Shown: positions 15,590 through 22,434 of the stretch, in pieces
Position numbering within the stretch: position 1 is the first letter of the stretch
Layout of the letters: the number at the start of each line of letters is the position of its first letter
Source: CAIYZT01 sp052387855
Lineage (GTDB): Bacteria > Pseudomonadota > Alphaproteobacteria > Rhodobacterales > Rhodobacteraceae
Direction: 5' to 3'
NCBI GenBank assembly: GCA_052387855.1
Contig: JBQTIT010000010.1
Span: 1-22,434 of the forward strand
Length of the DNA: 22,434 nt
Notes under the pieces: model-generated
Seen by the model: the letters and a program-made list of their open reading frames with translations, nothing else
The model's database searches: none
What the model was told of the DNA's origin: nothing
Position numbers and translations under genes: made by a program

Positions 15590-15613
15590 TTTGCCGGCAT
15601 GCAGGAGAGACGG

Positions 15614-17029
15614 ATGTTGCGCTACCCAAGGGATTTTCGCGGTCACGGTCCGAACCCGCCCGATGCCGCCTGGCCCGGCGGCGCCCGCATCGCGGTGTCG
15701 GTGGTCCTGAACTACGAAGAGGGCGGCGAGAACAACCTCTTGCACGGCGACGCCCAGTCCGAGGCCTTTCTGTCCGACATCGCCGGCGCCGCGCCCTGGC
15801 CGGGCATGCGGCACTGGAACATGGAATCGATCTATGACTACGGCGCGCGCGCCGGGTTCTGGCGCCTGCATCGGCTTTTCACCGGTCTCGGGGTTCCCGT
15901 CACCGTCTACGGCGTGACCTCGGCTCTGGCGCGCAACCCCGAACAGGTGGCCGCGATGAAGTCCGCCGGCTGGGAAATCGCCAGCCACGGGCTGAAATGG
16001 GTCGATCACCGCGACATGCCCGAAGACGAAGAGCGCGCGCAGATCGCCGAAAGCTTCCGCCTGCACCAGGAAGTCGTGGGCGCGCCCCCCTTGGGCTGGT
16101 ACACCGGCCGGTGCAGCATGAACACGGTGCGCCTGACGGCCGAAACCCGCCGCCTGGCCTGGATTTCCGACACCTATGACGACGATCTGCCCTACTGGAT
16201 CGAGGTCGGGGAACATGACCAGCTTGTCATCCCCTACACGCTCGAAGCCAACGACATGCGCTTTGCCACCGCGCCCGGCTACACCACAGGCGAGCAGTTC
16301 TTTGAGTATCTCAAGGACAGCTTCGATACGCTCTATGCCGAGGGGGCCGAGGGCCGCGCCAAGATGTTCTCGATCGGCCTGCACAACCGCCTGATCGGCC
16401 GCCCGGGCAAGGTCGCCGGGCTCAAGAAGTTCCTCGACCACGCGCGCTCGCACGAAGGGGTCTGGTTCCCGCGCCGGATCGACATCGCGCGGCACTGGGC
16501 AGAGGCCCACCCGCACAAGCGCATCGAGCGGCCCTCGCAGATGACGCAGGAGCGTTTCGTGCAGCGTTTCGGCTCTATCTTTGAACATTCCCCCTGGATC
16601 GCCGAGCGCGCCTTTGAGCTGGAGCTTGGCCCGGCCCATGACAGCGCGGCGGGCCTGCACAACGCGCTGTGCCGGATGTTCCGCAGCAGCACTCCGGACG
16701 AGCGGATGGGGGTTCTGCGTGCCCACCCCGACCTGGCGGGCAAGCTGGCCGCCGCCAAACGCCTGACGCCCGAGTCCACCTCCGAACAGGCCAGCGCCGC
16801 GCTGGATGCCCTGACCGACGCCGAACGCGCGACCTTTCAGCGGCTGAATGCCGACTATGTCGCCAAGCACGGCTTTCCCTTCATCATCGCCGTGCGCGAC
16901 AACACCAGGGACACGATCCTTGCCGCCTTCCACACCAGGATCGGCAACGACACGGCCACCGAATTCGCCACCGCCTGCGCCCAGGTCGAGCGCATCGCCG
17001 CGCTGCGCCTCAAGGATCAACTGCCATGA
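15614..17029 (+). CDS. puuE: Allantoinase PuuE fused to OHCU decarboxylase UraD
   Basis: A 471-aa bifunctional protein. Residues about 1-305 are the PuuE-type allantoinase of the polysaccharide-deacetylase fold (RYPRDFRGHGPNPPDAAWPGGARIA start; SAGWEIASHGLKWVDH; GWYTGRCSMNTVRL; FSIGLHNRLIGRPGK). Residues about 310-471 are UraD, with catalytic HPDLAGK (His371), SEQASAALD (Glu391) and FQRLNADYVAKHGFPFIIAVR. The second domain decarboxylates OHCU to allantoin and the first opens the ring to allantoate, so the chemical order is the reverse of the domain order. AGGAGA (15603-15608) chooses the ATG at 15614 over that at 15599. The stop overlaps the allE start (ATGA). Confidence 0.95.
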   Translation: MLRYPRDFRGHGPNPPDAAWPGGARIAVSVVLNYEEGGENNLLHGDAQSEAFLSDIAGAAPWPGMRHWNMESIYDYGARAGFWRLHRLFTGLGVPVTVYGVTSALARNPEQVAAMKSAGWEIASHGLKWVDHRDMPEDEERAQIAESFRLHQEVVGAPPLGWYTGRCSMNTVRLTAETRRLAWISDTYDDDLPYWIEVGEHDQLVIPYTLEANDMRFATAPGYTTGEQFFEYLKDSFDTLYAEGAEGRAKMFSIGLHNRLIGRPGKVAGLKKFLDHARSHEGVWFPRRIDIARHWAEAHPHKRIERPSQMTQERFVQRFGSIFEHSPWIAERAFELELGPAHDSAAGLHNALCRMFRSSTPDERMGVLRAHPDLAGKLAAAKRLTPESTSEQASAALDALTDAERATFQRLNADYVAKHGFPFIIAVRDNTRDTILAAFHTRIGNDTATEFATACAQVERIAALRLKDQLP

Positions 17030-17868
17030 GCCCCTATTACGCCCCCCCGGGCGGCCTGCCCCCGCAATCCGCCCTGATGACCGGGCGGGCGGTCTTTACC
17101 ACCGCCTATGCCGTCATCCCGCGGGGCTGCTTTTCCGACATCGTCACCAGCTATCTGCCCGGCTGGACCGGCACCCGTCTGTGGATGATCGCGCGCCCCA
17201 TGTCCGGCTTTGCCGAGACCTTCAGCCAATATGTGATGGAGGTGCAGCCCGGCCACGGATCAGACGCCCCCGACGCCGAGGCGGGGGCCGAGCACTGGCT
17301 CTTCTTCACCGCCGGCGAGGCGACATTGACCATCGACGGCGCCGGCTTCGATCTTGGCGCGGGCGGCTATGCCTATATCCCGGCCGGGGCGCGCTGGACG
17401 CTCCTGGCCGAAGGGGCGCAGCCGGCCCGCTTTCACTGGCTGCGCAAATTGTACGAGCCCGCCCCCGGCGTCGATCGCCCCGAGGCTTTCGTGACCAATG
17501 AACGCGACATGCCCCTACGAGTCATGCCCGACACCGAGGGACGCTGGGGCACCACGCGCTTTGTCGAGCCAGAGGACCTGCGGCACGACGCGCATGTCAA
17601 CATCGTCACCTTTCAACCCGGCGCCGTGATCCCGTTCGAGGAAACCCATGTAATGGAACATGGGCTCTACGTGCTTGAGGGCAAGGCGGTCTACAAGCTG
17701 AACCTGGACTGGGTCGAGGTGGAAGCGGGCGATTTCATGTGGCTGCGCGCCTATTGCCCGCAGGCCTGTTACGCGGCTGGCCCCGGCCCGTTCCGCTATC
17801 TGCTTTACAAGGATGTCAACCGCCACGCCATGCTGCGCGGCCCCGGCGCCTATCGGCCCGCGCGATGA
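17026..17868 (+). CDS. allE: (S)-Ureidoglycine aminohydrolase, bicupin
   Basis: Converts (S)-ureidoglycine to (S)-ureidoglycolate with release of ammonia. The 280-aa protein has two cupin domains. The metal ligands of the C-terminal cupin, known in E. coli AllE as Glu235, His237, His241 and Gln275, appear with identical spacing as Glu206, His208, His212 (FEETHVMEHGLYVLEGKAVY) and Gln246 (YCPQACY). It overlaps both neighbours by ATGA. Its substrate needs an allantoate amidohydrolase, not found in this window. Confidence 0.95.
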   Translation: MSPYYAPPGGLPPQSALMTGRAVFTTAYAVIPRGCFSDIVTSYLPGWTGTRLWMIARPMSGFAETFSQYVMEVQPGHGSDAPDAEAGAEHWLFFTAGEATLTIDGAGFDLGAGGYAYIPAGARWTLLAEGAQPARFHWLRKLYEPAPGVDRPEAFVTNERDMPLRVMPDTEGRWGTTRFVEPEDLRHDAHVNIVTFQPGAVIPFEETHVMEHGLYVLEGKAVYKLNLDWVEVEAGDFMWLRAYCPQACYAAGPGPFRYLLYKDVNRHAMLRGPGAYRPAR

Positions 17869-18539
17869 GCGCGCAGAATCCGTTTGCAAGCGCCGACGCC
17901 GTGGCCGGCTATGCCGAAGGCCCACCGAAACTGGTGCCCGGCCACCGCGATCTGTTGCGCATGGCCGGGGTCCTGTTGGCCGAGGCGGCGCCGGCGGATG
18001 GACGCATCCTGGTCCTCGGCGCCGGCGGCGGGCTGGAGATGCGGGCCTATGCCACGGCGCAGCCGGGCTGGCGCCTGACGGGCGTCGATCCCAGCGCGGC
18101 CATGCTTGACATCGCCCGGCAGACGCTTGGCGATCTGACCGGGCGCGCCGAACTGATCGACGGCACGGTCGAGGCCGCGCCCGATGGTCCCTTCGACGGT
18201 GCAAGCTGCATCCTGACCATGCCCTTTGTCCCGGCCGAGGATCGGCTGCCCACCCTGCGCGCGCTGCACAGGCGCCTGCGCCCCGGCGCGCGGCTGGTCA
18301 TGGCACATCATTCCTTTCCGCGCGGCCCAGAGACAGATGCCTTGTGGATGGGCCGCTTTTCCGCCTTTGCCGCCCTGTCCGGAATCTCGCTGGACGAGGC
18401 CCGCCAGAAAGAGATGCTGGCCCGCCTGACCATCCTGCCCCCCGAGGCCGAAGAGGACCTGCTGGCTGAGGCCGGCTTTCGCGACGTCACCCTCTTTTAC
18501 GCAGCCCTGGCCTTTCGCGGCTGGGTCGCCACGGCATGA
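17865..18539 (+). CDS. Class I SAM-dependent methyltransferase inside the urate operon
   Basis: A 224-aa protein with a Rossmann-type SAM site: motif I VLGAGGGLE (50-58) and the acidic loop GVDPSAAM (73-80). The expected LRPGARLVMAHHSF strand is at about 138-151. It is overlapped by ATGA at both ends, between allE and allA, so it is made in step with them. No step of allantoin breakdown needs methylation, so the role is unclear: it could modify a purine catabolite, act on a partner protein, or be an operon passenger. The acceptor cannot be inferred. Confidence 0.88.
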   Translation: MSAQNPFASADAVAGYAEGPPKLVPGHRDLLRMAGVLLAEAAPADGRILVLGAGGGLEMRAYATAQPGWRLTGVDPSAAMLDIARQTLGDLTGRAELIDGTVEAAPDGPFDGASCILTMPFVPAEDRLPTLRALHRRLRPGARLVMAHHSFPRGPETDALWMGRFSAFAALSGISLDEARQKEMLARLTILPPEAEEDLLAEAGFRDVTLFYAALAFRGWVATA

Positions 18540-19030
18540 CCCCCATGCACCACATCACCGCCCAGCCGCTTGACGCCGCTGCCTTCGCCCCCTTCGGCGA
18601 CGTGCTGGAGGCCACCGGCGACTTCCGGTTGATAAACGAGGGGATGTGCAAGCGCCACCACGACCGCGCGCGGCTGGATTTCGGCCCGGGCGGTCGGGCC
18701 GGCATCTCGGTCTTCAACGCCGTCCCGCGCGCCCTGCCCTATGCCTTTGATCTGGTCGAGCGGCACCCCGAGGGCAGCCAGGCCTTCCTCCCGCTTTCTC
18801 AGCACCCTTTTCTGGTCATCGTCGCTGCGGACGAGGGCGGGCGCCCCGGCGCGCCGCTGGCCTTTCTGACCTCTGGCGCCCAGGGCATCAACCTGCACCG
18901 GGGCACCTGGCACGGCGTGCTGGCGCCGCTGGCCGCGCCCGGGCTTTTCGCCGTGGTCGACCGCATCGGCACCTCGGCGAACCTTGAAGAATACCGGTAC
19001 CCGCAAAGCTGGACCGTGACCGGGCCGTAA
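18536..19030 (+). CDS. allA: Ureidoglycolate lyase
   Basis: Splits (S)-ureidoglycolate into glyoxylate and urea, the last carbon-releasing step of the pathway. The 164-aa length and motifs fit AllA: AFAPFGDVLE near the N-terminus, NAVPRALPYAFDLVERHPEGSQAF, GINLHRGTWHGVLAPL and the C-terminal FAVVDRIGTSANLEEY. It starts by ATGA overlap with the methyltransferase; a second Met is at residue 4. A GGGCC-GTAA-GGCCC hairpin (19022-19035) covers the stop codon. Confidence 0.96.
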   Translation: MTPMHHITAQPLDAAAFAPFGDVLEATGDFRLINEGMCKRHHDRARLDFGPGGRAGISVFNAVPRALPYAFDLVERHPEGSQAFLPLSQHPFLVIVAADEGGRPGAPLAFLTSGAQGINLHRGTWHGVLAPLAAPGLFAVVDRIGTSANLEEYRYPQSWTVTGP

Positions 19031-19068
19031 GGCCCACCTAACCGGACCGCGCCCAGGGGGCGGCGCGG
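19022..19068 (+). promoter_or_regulatory. Two hairpins between allA and the permease gene
   Basis: GGGCC (19022-19026), GTAA, GGCCC (19031-19035) forms a 5-bp stem with a GNRA tetraloop containing the allA TAA. CCGCGCC (19047-19053) pairs with GGCGCGG (19062-19068) around an 8-nt loop. Neither has a T-run; they may stabilise the upstream message or set permease expression relative to the operon. Confidence 0.4.
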
Positions 19069-19104
19069 AGACGGCGCGAAGATAACAGCCCCAGGGGAAG
19101 TAGA

Positions 19105-20607
19105 ATGACGACCAGGATCCATCCGGTGGACGAGATGCTCGCGCCACCCAAACTCTTTACGCTTGGCCTGCAACATGTGCTGGTCATGTATGCCGGCGCT
19201 GTGGCCGTGCCGCTGATCGTCGGGCGCGCGCTGAAGCTTGACCCGGCCGACGTGGCCTTTCTGATCTCGGCCGACCTTTTCGTTTGCGGCATCGTCACGA
19301 TGATCCAGTCGCTGGGCGCCACCCAGTGGTTCGGCATCAAGCTGCCGGTGATGATGGGCGTGACCTTTGCCGCCGTCGGCCCGATGGTGGCCATGGCCAA
19401 TGCCCAGCTTGGCGCCGGCATGTCCGGACCGGACGCGGCGCGCGGGATCTTTGGCGCCATCATGGCCGCCGGCGTGATTTCCATCGTCATCGCGCCGCTG
19501 GTGTCCAGGATGCTGCGCTTTTTCCCGCCGGTGGTGACGGGCACGATCATCCTGGTGATCGGCATCAGCCTGATGCGCATCGGCATCAACTGGATCTTTG
19601 GCAACCCCGTCGGCCCGACCGCGCCGCAGATCATCGACCCGGCCCATGCCGACTGGCTGAAGGCCGTGACCGAGGGCGTCGCCGCAGGCTCCGTCACCGG
19701 CGTGCCGGACCTGCCGCAGGGCCTGGCGCTGGCGGCCAAGATGAACAACCCGCTCTACGCCGCACCGTCGGGCATCATCGTCTCGGCCATCGTGCTGGCC
19801 TCGATCCTGGCAATCGCCAAGTTCGCCAAGGGCTTCGTGTCGAACATCGCGGTGCTTCTGGGGATCGTGATCGGCGCGGTGATCGCGGTGGCCATGGGCA
19901 CCATGACCTTCGGCAAGGTGGCCGAGGCGCCATGGTTCGGCCTGATCACGCCGTTCCACTTCGGCATGCCGACCTTTGATTTCTGGATGATCCTGACCAT
20001 GACGCTGGTCATGATCGTGGTGATGATCGAATCGACCGGCATGTTCCTGGCGCTGGGCGACATGACCGGCCGCAAGGTCGATCAGCCGGCCCTGTCGGCA
20101 GGTCTGCGCACCGATGGCCTCGGCACGCTGATCGGCGGCATCTTCAACACCTTCCCCTATACCTCGTTCAGCCAGAACGTGGGTCTGGTGGGCGTGACGG
20201 GGATCAAGAGCCGCTTTGTCTGCGTGGCGGGCGGCATCATCCTGATCATCCTGGGCCTGGTGCCCAAGATGGGCGCGCTGGTGGAATCGGTGCCGACCAT
20301 GGTGCTGGGCGGCGCGGGTCTGGTGATGTTCGGCATGGTGGCCGCAACCGGCATCCGCATTCTTGCGGGCGTCGATTTCGCCCGGAACCGCCACAACCTC
20401 TTTATCGTCGCGGTGGCGGTGGGCTTTGGCCTGATCCCGCTGATCGCGCCGAACTTCAAGATGTGGATGCCCCATTCCATCCACCCGCTGATCGAAAGCG
20501 GCATCCTCTTGGCCTCGATCGTCGCGGTGGCGCTGAATGCCTTCTTCAACGGCGCCAAGGGTTCGGTCGAAGAGGCCAAGGCGGCAGCTTCGGCGGCGGA
20601 TCACTGA
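19105..20607 (+). CDS. NCS2-family nucleobase permease, urate/xanthine type
   Basis: A 500-aa inner-membrane symporter of the nucleobase:cation symporter-2 family. Seen are the TM1 motif LGLQHVLVMYAGAVAVPL, GIKLPVMMGVTFAAVGPM, the family signature region ESTGMFLALGDMTGRKVD and NTFPYTSFSQNVGLVGVTGIKSR. About 12-14 hydrophobic segments are expected. The position after allA makes urate or xanthine (or both) the likely cargo; choosing between UacT-like and XanQ-like needs alignment of the substrate-binding helices. AGGGGAAG about 7 nt upstream supports the start. It may be read from the operon or from a promoter in the 74-nt gap. Confidence 0.93.
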   Translation: MTTRIHPVDEMLAPPKLFTLGLQHVLVMYAGAVAVPLIVGRALKLDPADVAFLISADLFVCGIVTMIQSLGATQWFGIKLPVMMGVTFAAVGPMVAMANAQLGAGMSGPDAARGIFGAIMAAGVISIVIAPLVSRMLRFFPPVVTGTIILVIGISLMRIGINWIFGNPVGPTAPQIIDPAHADWLKAVTEGVAAGSVTGVPDLPQGLALAAKMNNPLYAAPSGIIVSAIVLASILAIAKFAKGFVSNIAVLLGIVIGAVIAVAMGTMTFGKVAEAPWFGLITPFHFGMPTFDFWMILTMTLVMIVVMIESTGMFLALGDMTGRKVDQPALSAGLRTDGLGTLIGGIFNTFPYTSFSQNVGLVGVTGIKSRFVCVAGGIILIILGLVPKMGALVESVPTMVLGGAGLVMFGMVAATGIRILAGVDFARNRHNLFIVAVAVGFGLIPLIAPNFKMWMPHSIHPLIESGILLASIVAVALNAFFNGAKGSVEEAKAAASAADH

Positions 20608-20632
20608 CAAGGCGCACCTTGCCCGCAAGCGG

Positions 20633-20656
20633 GGGCCCCCGAAAAGGGGGCCCTTT
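20633..20656 (+). terminator. Rho-independent terminator after the permease gene
   Basis: GGGCCCCC (20633-20640), loop GAAAA, GGGGGCCC (20646-20653), then TTT and a later TTT. The perfect 8-bp GC stem 25 nt past the stop closes the purine operon. Confidence 0.75.
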
Positions 20657-20688
20657 GCCGTTTCAGGGCCGCCATCGGGATCGGCGCG

Positions 20689-21156
20689 TCAGGCGCCCTC
20701 CAGCACCAGCGCCATGATCTCGGCGCCCAGCGCAAGATCGGAAACCGTTCCGAAATGCCGCGCGCGCAGGCGGCCGTCGCGGTCGATCAGCAGCAGGGTC
20801 GGCGTCCCTTCCAGCGCATAGGCCTGCATGGTCACCGGCAGGGGTCCGTTGCCCCCCGCCTGATCCACCGCGACCGGAAAACGGATGCGGTATTCGTGCA
20901 GAAAGGCGCGCAGCGCGACCGGCGTCATCGCCGCGTGATGCTCAAAGACGCAGTGCAGCCCGATCACCGCCACATCTTCGGGGCGAAAGGTCTGCGCGAT
21001 GCGCTGCGCCTGCGGCAGGCCATGGCTGACACAGCCCGGGCAGAGCATCTGAAAACATTCGACCACGACAACCCGGCCGCGCAGGGCCTCCAGCGTCAGC
21101 GGCACTGGGGTGTTCAGCCATTCGGAGGCGATGATCGGCGGGGCGTGGTCTGGCAT
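20689..21156 (-). CDS. Cytosolic thioredoxin-fold protein with a CPGC motif (peroxiredoxin/TlpA-like)
   Basis: A 155-aa redoxin with active-site CPGC (residues 39-42 in VECFQMLCPGCVSHGLPQ), a cis-proline at GTP (Pro119, LEGTPTLLLIDRDGR) and an additional Cys69 in GLHCVFEHH. It has no signal peptide, so unlike classical TlpA or DsbE it should act in the cytosol. It could be a thiol reductase or a peroxidase; the extra Cys69 could serve as resolving thiol. It is convergent with the permease gene across the terminator and lies 12 nt after the hydrolase gene on the same strand, so the two are likely co-transcribed. Confidence 0.88.
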   Translation of the reverse strand: MPDHAPPIIASEWLNTPVPLTLEALRGRVVVVECFQMLCPGCVSHGLPQAQRIAQTFRPEDVAVIGLHCVFEHHAAMTPVALRAFLHEYRIRFPVAVDQAGGNGPLPVTMQAYALEGTPTLLLIDRDGRLRARHFGTVSDLALGAEIMALVLEGA

Positions 21157-21168
21157 GGCGCACCAAGG

Positions 21169-22284
21169 TCAAAGGGGGCTTTGCCCGGGCATCAGGGTTT
21201 CAAGCGTCAGCCCGGGCAAGGGCTCTGCGCCGGGGCTGGCAAAGTGGCCCGCGCGCGCGGCATCGCCCTTGAGGTGCAGGTCCAGAAAGGCCAGGGCAAA
21301 GTGCTGCGCCATGGAATTCATCAGCACGGTGTCCCAGACCGGATCGGCATAATGCTCGGCCGGAAGGAAATCGAGATGGGCCGAGGGCTCATGCGCCTCG
21401 GCCGGGGCGGGATAGGGCGCGGCGGCGTTGTGGCCGGCGCCGCGAAAGGTCAAGAGGTGACGCGGCACGCTGACCGCCTCCTGAAAGATCGGGCGCATGC
21501 CGGTCTCATAGCCGGAAACATCGTCGGCGCTGCCGGCCATCAGCAGCATCGGCACGCTCAACCCGGCCAGTCCGGCGGCGTCCCATATCCCGTGCTGGCG
21601 GCCCCAGGGGCCGATCGGGATGATCGCCTTGAGACGGCTGTCCACCGCCGGCGCCATCGCCTCGGCCCAGAGCGCGGCGCGCGGCGCGCCTTGCAGGCCC
21701 AGCGCCGCCCGCGCCACCGCCGCCCCGCCGGCGACAAGCGCGCCATAGCCGCCCATCGAATAGCCGATGATGGCGCTGCGGCTGATGTCGGCGCGCCCGC
21801 TCAGGGCATCGCGGACAAAAGCGGTGTCCCTGGGCCGGTTGACCAGGGTCGAGGCAAAGGCCCCAAGGTCGTCATAGGTGCTATCCTTGTGGTCGATGCT
21901 GGCCACCACATAGCCGCGCGAGGCCAGCTTTTCGCCGAAATGCGCCATCAGCATCCGGTTCCCCGGATAGCCGTGCGACAGGATCACCAGCGGGAAATCA
22001 CCGCTCGCCCGGGCACCGTCACGACAGGCCTGCCCCGCGAGTTCAACCATGCGGTGCCCGTCGCGCAGCAGCGTGCGATAGATCGTGCCGGCCGGCGTTC
22101 CCGGCGCGGCGGGATACCACAGCTCGACCGTCAGCGGCCGGTCGGCGCGGCACATGCGCCTGGCCGAGCGCAGCACGTCCACCTGCCGGGGGTTCACAAG
22201 CTGCAATGTCTGCACCCCCACCGGATGGGGGCCAGGGGCGGCAAGCGCGGGGGCGTCGGGGTGGGTCTGGTCGATGCGGTTCAT
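21169..22284 (-). CDS. Alpha/beta hydrolase, dienelactone-hydrolase / PAF-acetylhydrolase-like
   Basis: A 371-aa alpha/beta hydrolase. Seen are the oxyanion region VILSHGYPGNR (about 100-110), nucleophile elbow GYSMGGYG (Ser176), acid candidate Asp254 or Asp255 in LLMAGSADDVSGYE, and His285 in FRGAGHNAAAPYP. The early VELWYPA pattern is typical of this group. I start at 22284 (MNRIDQTHPDAP); the open frame continues to 22395, but that part is low-complexity Gly/Pro sequence over a hairpin. No secretion signal is visible. The natural substrate is unknown; an ester or lactone is expected. Confidence 0.88.
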   Translation of the reverse strand: MNRIDQTHPDAPALAAPGPHPVGVQTLQLVNPRQVDVLRSARRMCRADRPLTVELWYPAAPGTPAGTIYRTLLRDGHRMVELAGQACRDGARASGDFPLVILSHGYPGNRMLMAHFGEKLASRGYVVASIDHKDSTYDDLGAFASTLVNRPRDTAFVRDALSGRADISRSAIIGYSMGGYGALVAGGAAVARAALGLQGAPRAALWAEAMAPAVDSRLKAIIPIGPWGRQHGIWDAAGLAGLSVPMLLMAGSADDVSGYETGMRPIFQEAVSVPRHLLTFRGAGHNAAAPYPAPAEAHEPSAHLDFLPAEHYADPVWDTVLMNSMAQHFALAFLDLHLKGDAARAGHFASPGAEPLPGLTLETLMPGQSPL

Positions 22285-22322
22285 GGGGCGAGCCTGCCGC
22301 AAGCCGCGCGCCACCACAAACG

Positions 22323-22366
22323 AAAAAGGCGCCCCCGGGCCGGGGCCAGCCGGCCGGGCCTCGCCC
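22323..22366 (-). terminator. Possible terminator of an upstream minus-strand gene
   Basis: On the minus strand a GC-rich imperfect stem (22365-22328, outer pair GGCG/CGCC, inner CCCGG and GGCC segments) is followed by TTTTT (22327-22323). If real, it ends a gene beyond the right edge and leaves only about 38 nt for the hydrolase promoter; it could instead act as an attenuator. The remaining 22367-22434 shows no gene. Confidence 0.4.
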
Positions 22367-22434
22367 AAGGGTGGACCCGCCCCGCCCGGGCCCAAACCGG
22401 CCGGGGTGTGGCCTTTGTGCTAAAACCACCCGGA

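Noticed and set aside
15560..17020. A 486-codon minus-strand open frame opposite puuE-uraD
   Set aside because: It mirrors a gene with intact catalytic motifs and shows no family resemblance of its own.
18799..20628. A long open frame (about 609 codons) on the minus strand opposite allA and the permease gene
   Set aside because: It is antisense to two well-recognised genes and its product is a His/Asp/Arg-rich low-complexity sequence, as expected from the complement of GC-rich codons.

Overview
The window reads as chromosome of a high-GC alphaproteobacterium, most probably Rhodobacterales (Rhodobacteraceae). The reasons are the GC-rich codon use, the alphaproteobacterial-type AspRS, a urate pathway built on membrane-bound PuuD with a PuuE-UraD fusion and AllE, and CCCCGGA-TTGATCCGGGG-type intergenic repeats. 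This placement is inference from sequence character only; no search was run.

Layout. Positions 1-365 hold an imperfect ~145-bp tandem repeat that runs into the 3' end of a GNAT acetyltransferase gene. The minus strand then carries GNAT, a DUF1993-like gene, aspS (with a good promoter), a BNR-repeat beta-propeller gene and a MoaD/ThiS-like gene. On the plus strand follow two tandem PhnB/VOC paralogues and an internally deleted third VOC gene (5743-5883), then trpA, a TMEM175-type channel and an LldD-type FMN dehydrogenase. A ~260-bp gene-free stretch (8581-8843) is packed with perfect inverted repeats.

From 8844 to 20607 lies a purine (urate) catabolism region. puuD (urate to 5-hydroxyisourate, minus strand) diverges from a LysR regulator that is translationally coupled to an alpha/beta hydrolase. 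A MacAB-like exporter (adaptor, ATPase, permease) and uraH lie on the minus strand. Diverging from uraH is a tightly coupled plus-strand operon: puuE-uraD fusion, allE, an unassigned SAM methyltransferase and allA, each overlapping the next by ATGA. An NCS2 urate/xanthine-type permease and a rho-independent terminator follow. Together these genes import urate or xanthine and carry urate through hydroxyisourate, OHCU, allantoin and allantoate, then from ureidoglycine to ureidoglycolate and glyoxylate. The allantoate amidohydrolase step is not in the window. The right end holds a cytosolic CPGC thioredoxin-fold protein and a dienelactone-hydrolase-like enzyme on the minus strand.

The points most worth a second look are: the MoaD-like protein with a free C-terminal Gly-Gly next to a six-Asp-box propeller; the methyltransferase embedded in the urate operon; the palindrome-dense spacer downstream of puuD; the gene remnant that kept only its two ends; and the repeat that supplies the stop codon of the GNAT gene.
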